From: Sipunculus nudus
Lineage: Eukaryota > Annelida > Sipuncula > Golfingiida > Sipunculidae
DNA: 64,000 bases
Reading direction: 5' to 3'
NCBI GenBank assembly: GCA_026874595.1
Contig: JAPPUL010000082.1
Span: forward strand, 186,001 to 250,000
Positions 8,953 through 16,653 of the stretch are shown in pieces (the stretch's first letter is position 1; each line of letters begins with the position of its first letter). The position numbers and the translations under genes were made by a program. The notes below the pieces were generated by a model. The model made no database searches. It saw only the letters and a program-made list of their open reading frames with translations, and was not told the DNA's origin.

Positions 8953-9597
8953 CTAACCTCCCCTCTCCTCCTCCTTCTCTCCTCCTCCTTTCTCCCCCTC
9001 TTCCCCCCTCTCCTCCTCTTCCCCCTCCCCCTTAGCCTTTGCCCCCGCCTCCTTTACCCTCACCTCCTTTACCCTCACACTCCCCCCTCCTGCACCATCC
9101 GATGAGTGCTTACCCTCTAATACCTCCTTCTTCTCTATCTCTTGATCATCTTTATTACTTCGCTCTATCTCTATTCCGTTTATATCATATCTTATTAAGT
9201 ACTTAAACTTATTCTTATAATAATATTTCTTCAGACTTATTTGTTCGCTCTCTTTATGATATTCATAAAGGTATACTGACAGCACCTTACGACCACGCAG
9301 TGTCGCCTTCTTTACGCATAGATGTCCTGAATAGTAATATCTATTTACGTATACTACTCGATTATTACGAAGATAATACGACTTTACCTTTAAGCCCTTC
9401 TCATTATAAAATACTATCCGCCCTCGCTCCCTTACCTCCCTAAGCCCATAACCCCATTCCCTCAACATCACCACCAGCTGCATTACTATTAACATATATA
9501 ATATTTGCTTTAAGAACTTTTTCATTACATTATCCACCCTCATCTTTATGCCTTCTTTTCTATATTTTAAAAGCACTTTTTTATATTTTAAAAGCAC
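8953..9597 (-). CDS. Membrane-anchored protein with MORN/YwqK-like repeats and acidic low-complexity tail
   Basis: The frame opens at 9597, but its first 18 codons fall in a duplicated 21-bp sequence, so the real start is probably the ATG at about 9543 (MRVDNVMKKFLKQ). A single hydrophobic segment (ILYMLIVMQLVVML) follows. The next 100 residues contain short Tyr/Arg-rich strands of the type seen in MORN or YwqK-type proteins (GRIVFYNEKGLKVKSYYL, YYYKNKFKYLIRYD). Residues after about 160 are Lys/Glu/Gly low complexity. It is probably anchored in the inner membrane with the remainder outside. Function unknown. Confidence 0.55.
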   Translation of the reverse strand: MLLKYKKVLLKYRKEGIKMRVDNVMKKFLKQILYMLIVMQLVVMLREWGYGLREVRERGRIVFYNEKGLKVKSYYLRNNRVVYVNRYYYSGHLCVKKATLRGRKVLSVYLYEYHKESEQISLKKYYYKNKFKYLIRYDINGIEIERSNKDDQEIEKKEVLEGKHSSDGAGGGSVRVKEVRVKEAGAKAKGEGEEEERGEEGEKGGGEKEEERGG

Positions 9598-9603
9598 TTT
9601 TTT
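9557..9603. repeat. Duplicated 21-bp sequence at the 5' end of the MORN-like gene
   Basis: Two copies of TTTTAAAAGCACTTTTTTAT stand next to each other. Each could fold as an imperfect hairpin. If the upstream start is used, they encode the repeated LLKYKK/LLKYRK of the reading frame; more likely they are untranslated leader. Confidence 0.6.
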
Positions 9604-9709
9604 ATCAATAATCTGTTATTTGCCTTCCCTTTTATCTGTATATTAATTTATAGATATTTCTTTAGATATTTCTTCTACTCTATCTTAATTTAATTTACGG
9701 AGTTTTCTT

Positions 9710-10774
9710 ATGCGCCCTTTTATACATATTTCTAAAAAACACCTTCACTACATCTGTTTTATTATATTTATCCTTTTTACATCCTCTACCCTTACATCCT
9801 CTATCCTCTTTTGTTCAATCCAATCTAACAACTATACTAAGAAACTCCCCATTCAAAACGATTATATAATTACTCTCTTTACTAAAAAGCATAATGTCCA
9901 CTCAAGGCTTATCTCCCTTATCCAAAACTCTAAACTCTCTATATATGCCGCTTTGCAGGAACTCCATTACAGACCCGTTACTAATGCTTTGATTAACGCT
10001 CGAAAACGTGGACTTGATGTCAAGATTATTATCGATAACAAGTATCTTAAACGAAAGGATGTTACCCTCCTTATGAACGCTAACATTCCCATCGTCAATG
10101 ATAAACGCTCTGCTAAAATGCATAACAAGTTCTTTGTTTTTGACAAACGTATCGTTTGGACCGGCAGTACCAATATTACTGCACGTGGTCTATTTCATAA
10201 CAACAACAACTCTTTAATCATTAAATCTAATAAATTGGCTGCTAACTTTATTAGCGAATTTAATGAAATGTTCCACCAGAACGCTTTCGGTATTAAATCT
10301 CCCAAAACTATCCCTTTCCAAAGTATTACCATACATAACAAAAATACAGAGAAAATTATAATAAAAACTTTATTCGCTCCCGAGAACAATGTGAAAAAAC
10401 ATATTGTAGAGGAACTTAAGAAAGCTAAGAAGTCCATTACTTTTTACGCTTTTAGCTTTACTGATAAAGATATCTCTGCTGTTATCATTCGTAAGTTCTT
10501 AAAAGGAATACCTGTTTTGGGGCTTTTTGAAAAATTCGGTATCTCTTCTTATTCTCAGTTCCATCCCATGTCTAAAATCGGTATTAAGGTCAAAAAAGAC
10601 AACAATAAGTACATCATGCATCATAAGGTTATTATCATTGACGACTATATTACTATAACAGGCTCTTTTAACTTCTCTAAAAACGCTAACAAATCCAATG
10701 ACGAAAATGTTCTATTCATTTACAGCAACGCAATTGCTAACCTATATATTAATGAGTTTAAACGTATTTTTTAA
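9710..10774 (+). CDS. Phospholipase-D-fold phosphodiesterase/nuclease, exported or membrane-anchored
   Basis: Two complete HKD motifs are present: MHNKFFVFD with GSTNIT following (near residue 138) and MHHKVIIIDD with GSFNFS (near 304). This is the paired active site of the PLD superfamily. The 354-aa length and lack of extra domains resemble bacterial Nuc-like endonucleases and minor cardiolipin-synthase-like proteins. Residues 15-40 are hydrophobic (YICFIIFILFTSST...), giving a signal peptide or anchor, so it probably acts in the periplasm. GGAG lies 10 nt before the ATG. Whether the substrate is DNA or phospholipid cannot be told from sequence. Isolated plus-strand gene with pyrimidine-rich codons. 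Confidence 0.88.
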   Translation: MRPFIHISKKHLHYICFIIFILFTSSTLTSSILFCSIQSNNYTKKLPIQNDYIITLFTKKHNVHSRLISLIQNSKLSIYAALQELHYRPVTNALINARKRGLDVKIIIDNKYLKRKDVTLLMNANIPIVNDKRSAKMHNKFFVFDKRIVWTGSTNITARGLFHNNNNSLIIKSNKLAANFISEFNEMFHQNAFGIKSPKTIPFQSITIHNKNTEKIIIKTLFAPENNVKKHIVEELKKAKKSITFYAFSFTDKDISAVIIRKFLKGIPVLGLFEKFGISSYSQFHPMSKIGIKVKKDNNKYIMHHKVIIIDDYITITGSFNFSKNANKSNDENVLFIYSNAIANLYINEFKRIF

Positions 10775-10894
10775 ACTTTTTATATGCTCTATATCTTTAC
10801 ATTACCAATTTCTTTACCTATATTTTTAGCTTGGGAAAGCGGTTTTATTCATGCATTATTATAGGCTAATTATTTACATCCCGCTACCTCGTAT

Positions 10895-11110
10895 ATGAAG
10901 TATATGAAAAAATATCTGCTGCGCATTTATGATGAGTCCATTAAAACCAATTACATCGAAAGAGTCATTACTGCTTCCGATAGGTTAGACCTTATTAACC
11001 AGGCCTTAAACAATAAGGACATTTTACGTGAGAAAAACTATAAATTACTATCTAACCTTCCTTTAAAACAATTATTTAATTCCGGCTTCTTCTCTATTCA
11101 AGAGCTTTAA
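10895..11110 (+). CDS. Small hypothetical protein
   Basis: A 71-aa frame (or 68 aa from the ATG at 10904), charged and apparently helical, with no transmembrane segment and no motif I recognise. The leader has no convincing Shine-Dalgarno. It sits alone between the PLD gene and another tiny ORF. Amino-acid composition looks protein-like (balanced Leu, Lys, Asn, Ile), which is the main reason to list it. Confidence 0.45.
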   Translation: MKYMKKYLLRIYDESIKTNYIERVITASDRLDLINQALNNKDILREKNYKLLSNLPLKQLFNSGFFSIQEL

Positions 11111-11298
11111 CATACAAAAGATTTGACAAATGAAACATTAAAAGGCATTTATACTGTTTTCAGTTATTTATAGAACTTTAATAAATATTATGTTTTGTCA
11201 CTTTAATTTGTTTTTGTTACTTTGATTCTAGCATTAAAAATGACGATATTTCTTTATGTCTTTTATGACTATTTTATATAAATGCGGAGTTTAGCAGT

Positions 11299-11481
11299 AT
11301 GGACCATGATTTTAAAGCTTTCCTTGAAAGCCAGATCGATGAAATTAAAAGATATAAGTGGATTGAGTCAGAAAAGAGCGGCTATGATCTTGGCGACATG
11401 GCTGTAAAAGATTGGATCGAAAAGCATTCACGTTGCTTTAGACAAACTTGGTATCAAAATAACAAAGGCAAAAAAACATAA
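11299..11481 (+). CDS. Small conserved-looking hypothetical protein
   Basis: A 60-aa cytosolic protein starting MDHDFKAFLESQ and containing KWIESEKSGYDLGDMA then DWIEKHSRCFRQTW. The phrase W-x-E-S-E-x-x-G-x-D-x-G followed by D-W-I-x-K-H has the look of a conserved small family, and I have a weak impression of similarity to DUF4032-type sequences that I cannot verify. GGAG lies about 11 nt before the ATG (GCGGAGTTTAGCAGT). It converges on the DUF1015 gene. Confidence 0.6.
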   Translation: MDHDFKAFLESQIDEIKRYKWIESEKSGYDLGDMAVKDWIEKHSRCFRQTWYQNNKGKKT

Positions 11482-11549
11482 TATATTACCATACCAAATC
11501 GACTTCAATAAGCACAGCTGCTTACTACTCAAAAAACTTATCTTAGCTA

Positions 11550-12854
11550 TCATCTTTCTTTTATAGAAAATACTACTAACCCCGACAGTAGTTTAGGATA
11601 AAAGTCTGTAGACTTTTGTGGCATCTTATCTCCTGCCTCACTTATAACTGCCAGCGACTCAAGCTTAGTTGCATTCAAAAGAAAACCTATCTCATACTTA
11701 CCACTTTCCAAATATTCTAAGCCCTGGTTCATGTCTCTGTAGTAATCTACATTAGTTTGCAAGGAAAGCTTCCCTGCATCAATATCTAATAGCCCTTCTA
11801 ATATAACATTATGTAATATTGCAACATCAAGACTTTTCAATTCTTCAGAATAATTGTTTGGAAAGTACTTAGCAATCTTTTCCTTTGAAATAACAGAAGC
11901 CATATACAAAGACTTGCCTCCTTCTAATATAATTCCAAAAGCACAATGTGAACCCGCATTATTCAAAGCAGAGTTTAGTTCCTTAATATCAGCAAAACGT
12001 GTTAATCTAAAGTTCTTTCCAAGCCCTTCCAAAAAGTCTTTCACTACAAACTTATCTAGGTTTCTAACAAATCTATGCGTCGGCAATATACTCATACCCT
12101 CATAATCATCCATATTTATAAACGTACACATAACATAATTATAAAGTGCATCCCTAGAATCAGCAGAACCAGCACTACCTTTTGCGCTTTGCATTTCTTT
12201 ATACTTAAGAGAAGTTTCATAACGATGATGCCCATCTGCTATATATACTTTCTTTGTTTTCATAAGTTCTTGTATTTTAACAATTGCCTCCATATCATAA
12301 ACTCGCCAGACTGAGTGCTTATTTTTATCGTCGTCAAAAACCGCAATATCTGCATCCTTAGCATCTTCAAAAGGACGCAGCGATTGCATTATTGCGTTAT
12401 CCTTATCTCTATAAAGCATGAATATCTGTCCAAATGTAGCTTGAGTTGCTTTTATTAACTCCAGTCGATCCTTTTTAGGCCCTGATAACGTATGTTCATG
12501 AGGGTTAACATTACCATTTTTAAACTCATCAAGTTTTAGTAAAGCGATAAATCCTCGCCTCGTTTTTTGCAGGCCATTAAAGCTATATTCTTGATTGTAA
12601 AGATATATTGAAGGTTTTGAGTCTTTTATAAGAACACCGTTAGAAAGCCAAGTCTCAAGCGTTTTATTTGCAAGTTCATACTTATTATCTTCTCGCCCCT
12701 TATCAAGACGTACAAAATTATAAGGACTCCTAGCATAAAGAGTATCTTGTAGAGAATCACTAATCTTATCATAGGGGGGAGTTACAACTTCGTTAAGATC
12801 TAAGATGACCTCTTTATTGTATCTTATGCCTTCAAAAGGACGAATATTAACCAC
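11550..12854 (-). CDS. DUF1015 family protein, possible free-serine kinase
   Basis: The N-terminus (MVNIRPFEGIRY...LNEVVTPPYDKIS) and the central YIADGHHRYETSL motif (near residue 205) are the hallmarks of DUF1015, and 434 aa is typical. The DGHHR phrase resembles that of the SerK/ParB-like fold, in which enzymes phosphorylate free serine; this is recollection, not a search. Context adds weight: the divergent neighbour encodes a CysM-type synthase, and characterised CysM of Mycobacterium uses O-phosphoserine. A serine kinase would supply that substrate. The start at 12854 gives the family N-terminus directly. Confidence 0.8.
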   Translation of the reverse strand: MVNIRPFEGIRYNKEVILDLNEVVTPPYDKISDSLQDTLYARSPYNFVRLDKGREDNKYELANKTLETWLSNGVLIKDSKPSIYLYNQEYSFNGLQKTRRGFIALLKLDEFKNGNVNPHEHTLSGPKKDRLELIKATQATFGQIFMLYRDKDNAIMQSLRPFEDAKDADIAVFDDDKNKHSVWRVYDMEAIVKIQELMKTKKVYIADGHHRYETSLKYKEMQSAKGSAGSADSRDALYNYVMCTFINMDDYEGMSILPTHRFVRNLDKFVVKDFLEGLGKNFRLTRFADIKELNSALNNAGSHCAFGIILEGGKSLYMASVISKEKIAKYFPNNYSEELKSLDVAILHNVILEGLLDIDAGKLSLQTNVDYYRDMNQGLEYLESGKYEIGFLLNATKLESLAVISEAGDKMPQKSTDFYPKLLSGLVVFSIKER

Positions 12855-13070
12855 ACTTATGCTCCTTAATATTAATCTATATTATGAAAAAAAATACAAA
12901 CACAAGCTAAGAATTTACTAAAAGTCGACTGAATGGCTAGTATAAATGCTAATATAATAAAATTAAAATGAAAAAAACAAAAAAAGTAAAAGAGTAAAAA
13001 ATCTACATATCACATGACGAAAAAGGGACTTATGGGTCATAAGAAAACTCTTTATGAGGAACGCATGCAT

Positions 13071-13219
13071 GCTTAAGAAGACAAAAAAATCTTCTTAAAG
13101 CTAATTAACTTAAAGTTTCTTTTTTTGAAACAAAACAAAAAAGTTAATTAAAGGCTTAGGCTTAGGTTTGCTCTAAATTATATATCAAAATTATATATCA
13201 AAATATTGAGCAAACCTAA
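13071..13219. repeat. Three adjacent inverted repeats
   Basis: Dyad A: 13071-13081 pairs with 13090-13101 (11 bp, one bulge, A-rich loop). Dyad B: TAATTAACTT at 13102-13111 pairs with AAGTTAATTA at 13141-13150, enclosing a second stem, GTTTC 13115-13119 with GAAAC 13127-13131. Dyad C: TTAGGTTTGCTC at 13162-13173 pairs perfectly with GAGCAAACCTAA at 13208-13219; its 34-base loop holds two copies of AATTATATATCAA. They may be terminators, a regulatory platform or structured RNA. Confidence 0.6.
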
Positions 13220-13364
13220 AAGCCCTCCTATCAAATTCCTACCAAATTCCTACCAAATTATATTTACTTAACCTTACAATCCTTTTTACAATCCTTTTCA
13301 AAGTAGAGAATGTTTGCAAGAGTTTAATTATGTTATAAATGTGTACAAATGCCAAACAAACTAG

Positions 13365-13393
13365 TTGACATGGGTATAGATTTTATATAGTAT
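13365..13393 (+). promoter_or_regulatory. Sigma-70-type promoter for the cysteine/sulfur-carrier cluster
   Basis: A perfect -35, TTGACA, at 13365-13370 is followed after 17 bp by TAGTAT (4 of 6) at 13388-13393; an overlapping TATAGT gives a 15-bp spacer. Transcription would start near 13400, leaving about 150 nt of leader before the first gene. Confidence 0.55.
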
Positions 13394-13548
13394 TTTAGAC
13401 TAAAGTTAAATAAAAAAAACTATGGACGTAGTTCTTGTAGATAGCTATTAGGAAAGGATGTTAGGATATTAAGGTGTTAGAGGATGTGAGGATGAGCTTA
13501 AGCAGCTGAAGGATAAATAAGAGATAAGAAATAAATATAAAAAAATAG

Positions 13549-14514
13549 ATGAAGATAAAAGCAAATGTATCTCTATCGAGTGGGATATGTGCCAGTATAG
13601 GAAATACACCACTAGTTGAGCTAAAACGTGTAACAAAAGGATTAATACCAAAGGGAGTTAGGGTTTATGCAAAACTTGAATCGTTTAATCCTGGAGGCTC
13701 AGTAAAGGATCGGCCGGCGTTACGGATGATAGAAAAAGGAGAGGAGAGTGGGCTTCTTACAAAAGAGAAAACGATACTTGACGCAACGTCTGGCAATACA
13801 GGGATAGCGATTGCGATGATAGGAGCAAGTCGAGGCTATAAAGTAAAGTTGGTGATGCCGGAAAACGTAAGCACAGAACGAAAGATAATCTTACAAGCAT
13901 TTGGAGCAGAGTGTATATTTTCAAATCCGCTAGATGGTTCAGATGGGGCAATATTGCTAACAAAGCAGATATTAGAAGAATCCACAGATAAATATTTTCA
14001 TCCGGATCAATACAATAACCCGGAGAACTGGAAAGCTCATTACTATGGGACAGCCGAAGAAATTATAAATCAAACAAAAGGAGAAATAACAGATTTTCTA
14101 GCATGCGTTGGGACTAGTGGTACAATAGTAGGAAACAGTAAGCGTCTTAAGGAGTATAATAAATCGATAAATACATATGGCATACAGCCAGCAGAACCTT
14201 TTCACGGGCTTGAGGGATTAAAACACATAGAAAGCTCAATAGTACCTGGTATATATGATCCTGAATTTGAAAAACGCACAATATTTGTAAGCACGGAAGA
14301 CTCTTATGAATTAGTTAAAAAGATAGCAGAATATGAAGGATTATTTGTTGGGCTTTCTTCTGGAGCGGCACTTAAGGGAGTAATAGAGTATGCAAACACC
14401 CTGCGAGAGGGGAACATAGTAACAATATTCCCAGACAACGGTGAAAAATACTTCAGTTCGCTAATATGGCAAGCAACAATAAAAAGAAATAGCTCCAAAA
14501 ACCATAAAAGATAG
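13549..14514 (+). CDS. cysM: Cysteine synthase, CysM (O-phosphoserine sulfhydrylase) type
   Basis: PLP enzyme of the beta-replacement family, 321 aa. Lys53 in GGSVKDRPALRMIE binds PLP; TSGNTGIAIAM near 80 and the glycine loop GTSGTIVG near 187 hold substrate and phosphate. The run SVKDRPALRMIEKGEESGLL resembles mycobacterial CysM, which takes O-phosphoserine and a CysO thiocarboxylate, more than CysK. The JAMM protease, sulfur carrier and E1-like enzyme downstream support this. The ribosome site is weak (an A-rich stretch before ATG). First gene of a four-gene plus-strand cluster, though a 183-bp gap follows it. Confidence 0.88.
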   Translation: MKIKANVSLSSGICASIGNTPLVELKRVTKGLIPKGVRVYAKLESFNPGGSVKDRPALRMIEKGEESGLLTKEKTILDATSGNTGIAIAMIGASRGYKVKLVMPENVSTERKIILQAFGAECIFSNPLDGSDGAILLTKQILEESTDKYFHPDQYNNPENWKAHYYGTAEEIINQTKGEITDFLACVGTSGTIVGNSKRLKEYNKSINTYGIQPAEPFHGLEGLKHIESSIVPGIYDPEFEKRTIFVSTEDSYELVKKIAEYEGLFVGLSSGAALKGVIEYANTLREGNIVTIFPDNGEKYFSSLIWQATIKRNSSKNHKR

Positions 14515-14697
14515 TCTAAAAACCTAAAAATATATACTCTAAGTAAATAGACTTATTATAATCTATACTATAAAATATATAAAGAACAAGGTTAGGATAC
14601 TTGAAAAAGGATGCTTTGTAAAATGACCGAGTCAATAGGCAGCCTCAAGGTTAGTAAAATAAAGATAAAATAAATATAAAGATTAGACATTTAATAA

Positions 14698-15114
14698 ATG
14701 AGCGAATTAAAAATAAGCGAAGAAATAATGAATAATATGCAAGCCCACGCAAAGCGGGATTATCCGTATGAGTGCTGTGGGATACTGATAGGAGATTTTG
14801 AGAGTAGAGAGGTAAAGGAGGCGATTGAGGCTTTGAATCTAAGGAAGGATAGAGAAGATCGCTTTGAGATATCAGCAGATGAGTTAATACGAGGCGAGCA
14901 ACGAGCCCAAGAGCTTAATTTAGATGTTATAGGCTATTATCATTCACATCCAGATCATCCAAACGAGCCATCTGAATATGATCGTGTACGAGCGTTTGCC
15001 GGATTATCTTATATAATAATATCTGTATTAAAAGGACAGAAGACCAAATCGCGCTCCTGGGTATTATCCGATGAAACAAAACAATTTAGCGAAGAACGAA
15101 TAAGAGTAAGGTAA
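14698..15114 (+). CDS. mec: JAMM/MPN metalloprotease, Mec-like (CysO-cysteine peptidase)
   Basis: A minimal 138-aa JAB1/MPN/Mov34 zinc protease. The complete signature is visible: Glu25 in YECCGILIG, then H82-x-H84 in YYHSHPDH, Ser92 and Asp95 (HxHx7SxxD). In Mycobacterium the homologue Mec releases cysteine from the CysO-cysteine adduct, and related enzymes trim precursor tails from carrier proteins. It lies 33 bp before the carrier gene. Both jobs are plausible here because the carrier has residues beyond its diglycine. Confidence 0.9.
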   Translation: MSELKISEEIMNNMQAHAKRDYPYECCGILIGDFESREVKEAIEALNLRKDREDRFEISADELIRGEQRAQELNLDVIGYYHSHPDHPNEPSEYDRVRAFAGLSYIIISVLKGQKTKSRSWVLSDETKQFSEERIRVR

Positions 15115-15147
15115 GATATAGGAAACTAAGAATAGGAGAAAGAATAA

Positions 15148-15453
15148 ATGAATGTACAAGTAAACATACCAGCCCCATTAAGGCAATATTGCAATAAACA
15201 AAAGCAAGTAAATCTAAGCTGCACGGATGTAACAAGTTTATTAAAAGCACTTAATACAGAATATAATTTATTGTATTCAAAGATATGCGATGAGGAAGGG
15301 AATCTAAGACAGTATGTAAATTTATATATAAACGGAATTGACATAAAAAAGCAAGATAGTTTACAAACGGCGCTAAAAGCTGGGGATGTAGTTAATATAA
15401 TACCCGCAGTAGCAGGCGGGTTATATCTGAATATGAACGTTGGAGGCGTATAA
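15148..15453 (+). CDS. cysO: CysO-like ubiquitin-fold sulfur carrier with C-terminal tail
   Basis: A 101-aa beta-grasp protein of the ThiS/MoaD/CysO group. The end of the fold, VVNIIPAVAGG, closely resembles mycobacterial CysO, which stops at PAVAGG. Here the diglycine is residues 90-91 and ten more residues follow (LYLNMNVGGV), with a second Gly-Gly at 99-100 and a final Val. No stop follows the first GG, so the gene product must be trimmed before E1 activation, or use the second GG after loss of one residue. The JAMM protease encoded upstream is the obvious candidate. The last codons also contain the GGAGG that serves the next gene. GGAG lies about 11 nt before the ATG. Confidence 0.9.
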   Translation: MNVQVNIPAPLRQYCNKQKQVNLSCTDVTSLLKALNTEYNLLYSKICDEEGNLRQYVNLYINGIDIKKQDSLQTALKAGDVVNIIPAVAGGLYLNMNVGGV

Positions 15454-15457
15454 AAAT

Positions 15458-16624
15458 ATGAGTGTGACAGGAGTAGGACTTAGTCAAGAAGAGATTAAAA
15501 GATATAGTAGACATATAATATTACCAGAGATAGGGCTTGAGGGGCAGGAGGCATTGCTTGAGGCCAGAGTACTAATTATAGGGACAGGAGGGCTTGGCTC
15601 TCCACTGGCCTTATATTTAACTGCGGCTGGGATTGGCACAATTGGACTTGTTGACTTTGATGTTGTTGAGTATAGTAACTTACAAAGGCAGGTAATTCAT
15701 ACAACAAATGATGTTGGTATGAATAAAACAAAATCTGGAGAAGCTACTATAAAAGCGTTAAATCCCGACACAAAGGTAATAACATATGATACAATGATAA
15801 ACTCAACGAATGCCATGTCAATAATAAAAGATTTTGACTATGTTATAGATGGTACAGACAATTTCCCAACACGTTATCTTGTAAATGACGCATGTGTAAT
15901 GCTTGGTAAAACAAATATATATGGTTCAATATACAGATTTGACGGGCAAGCAACTGTATTCAAGCCTAAAGAAGGACCATGCTATAGATGTCTTTATCCA
16001 GAGCCTCCTCCCCCAGGACTCGTTCCAAGTTGCCAAGAAGGTGGCGTTATTGGGGTTTTGCCTGGCGTTATAGGCTTAATACAGGCAACTGAAACTGTAA
16101 AACTTATTGTTGGGGCTGGTAATCCACTTATCGGACGACTGCTTTTATATGATGCTATGGATATGTCATTTAATGAAGTCATTATAGAAAGAGATTCTAA
16201 TTGTACCGTTTGTGGTGATAATCCTACAATTAAAGAACTTATTGATTATAATGAGTTTTGCGGTATTCGTACTGATGTTCAAGAAGAGGCCATTACCAAA
16301 AAGTTTAATATTTCGGTTATAGAGGCTCATGAGAAAATTAAACAGGATAAAGATAATAATATTGTTCTTTTAGATGTTAGGGAACCCAATGAAGTAGCTA
16401 TATGTAAGCTTGATTCAAGCACTTTTATTCCTGCTCCTCTTATTCCTGATGAAGTACAAAACCTTGATATGTCAAAAGAATATCTTGTATTATGTAAAGT
16501 CGGAGAACGAAGCCTTGAGGTCGCTAACTTATTATCCGATCTTGGTTTTACTAAAGTATACAATATTCAAGGCGGGATTATAGAATGGGCTCGGCAAATT
16601 GACAGCTCTTTAAAAGAATATTAA
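15458..16624 (+). CDS. moeZ: MoeB/ThiF-type adenylyltransferase fused to rhodanese domain (MoeZ-like)
   Basis: E1-like enzyme that adenylates the carrier's C-terminal glycine and passes sulfur to it. The ATP-binding GTGGLGSPLALYL and LVDFDVVEYSNLQRQ lie in the N-terminal 70 residues; CYRCLYP and CTVCGDN supply the zinc cysteines. From about residue 290 there is a rhodanese domain with the catalytic loop CKVGERS, so sulfur transfer should be active. I take the ATG at 15458, 4 bp after the carrier's stop, with GGAGG at 15442-15446; an in-frame TTG at 15440 lies inside the carrier gene. Codon style shifts along the gene, from ATA-rich to ATT-rich isoleucine. Confidence 0.93.
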   Translation: MSVTGVGLSQEEIKRYSRHIILPEIGLEGQEALLEARVLIIGTGGLGSPLALYLTAAGIGTIGLVDFDVVEYSNLQRQVIHTTNDVGMNKTKSGEATIKALNPDTKVITYDTMINSTNAMSIIKDFDYVIDGTDNFPTRYLVNDACVMLGKTNIYGSIYRFDGQATVFKPKEGPCYRCLYPEPPPPGLVPSCQEGGVIGVLPGVIGLIQATETVKLIVGAGNPLIGRLLLYDAMDMSFNEVIIERDSNCTVCGDNPTIKELIDYNEFCGIRTDVQEEAITKKFNISVIEAHEKIKQDKDNNIVLLDVREPNEVAICKLDSSTFIPAPLIPDEVQNLDMSKEYLVLCKVGERSLEVANLLSDLGFTKVYNIQGGIIEWARQIDSSLKEY

Positions 16625-16653
16625 AAGAACTTTCTAAAACCATTCTCCCTAGT

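Larger units (their letters stand above)
12855..13548. other. Long divergent intergenic region with three consecutive dyads
   Basis: Almost 700 bp between the DUF1015 gene (minus) and the cysM-like gene (plus). It contains three inverted repeats between 13071 and 13219, then short direct repeats (ACCAAATTCCT twice near 13240-13257 and a TTACAATCCTTTT-type pair near 13273-13300) and a promoter for the plus-strand cluster at 13365. No open frame of note. It also marks a change from pyrimidine-rich to purine-rich plus strand. Confidence 0.7.

Noticed and set aside
8248-9035. Plus-strand ORFs rich in Pro/Ser opposite the acidic-tail genes
   Set aside because: They are the reverse of Gly/Glu low-complexity coding sequence and have no independent protein-like character.
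9710-10774. Secreted phospholipase D toxin
   Set aside because: The two-HKD architecture is the general nuclease/cardiolipin-synthase-like type; nothing indicates a toxin.
12855-13548. T-box or SAM riboswitch for the cysteine cluster
   Set aside because: The dyads lie upstream of the best promoter, and I could not find T-box or SAM-box consensus elements.
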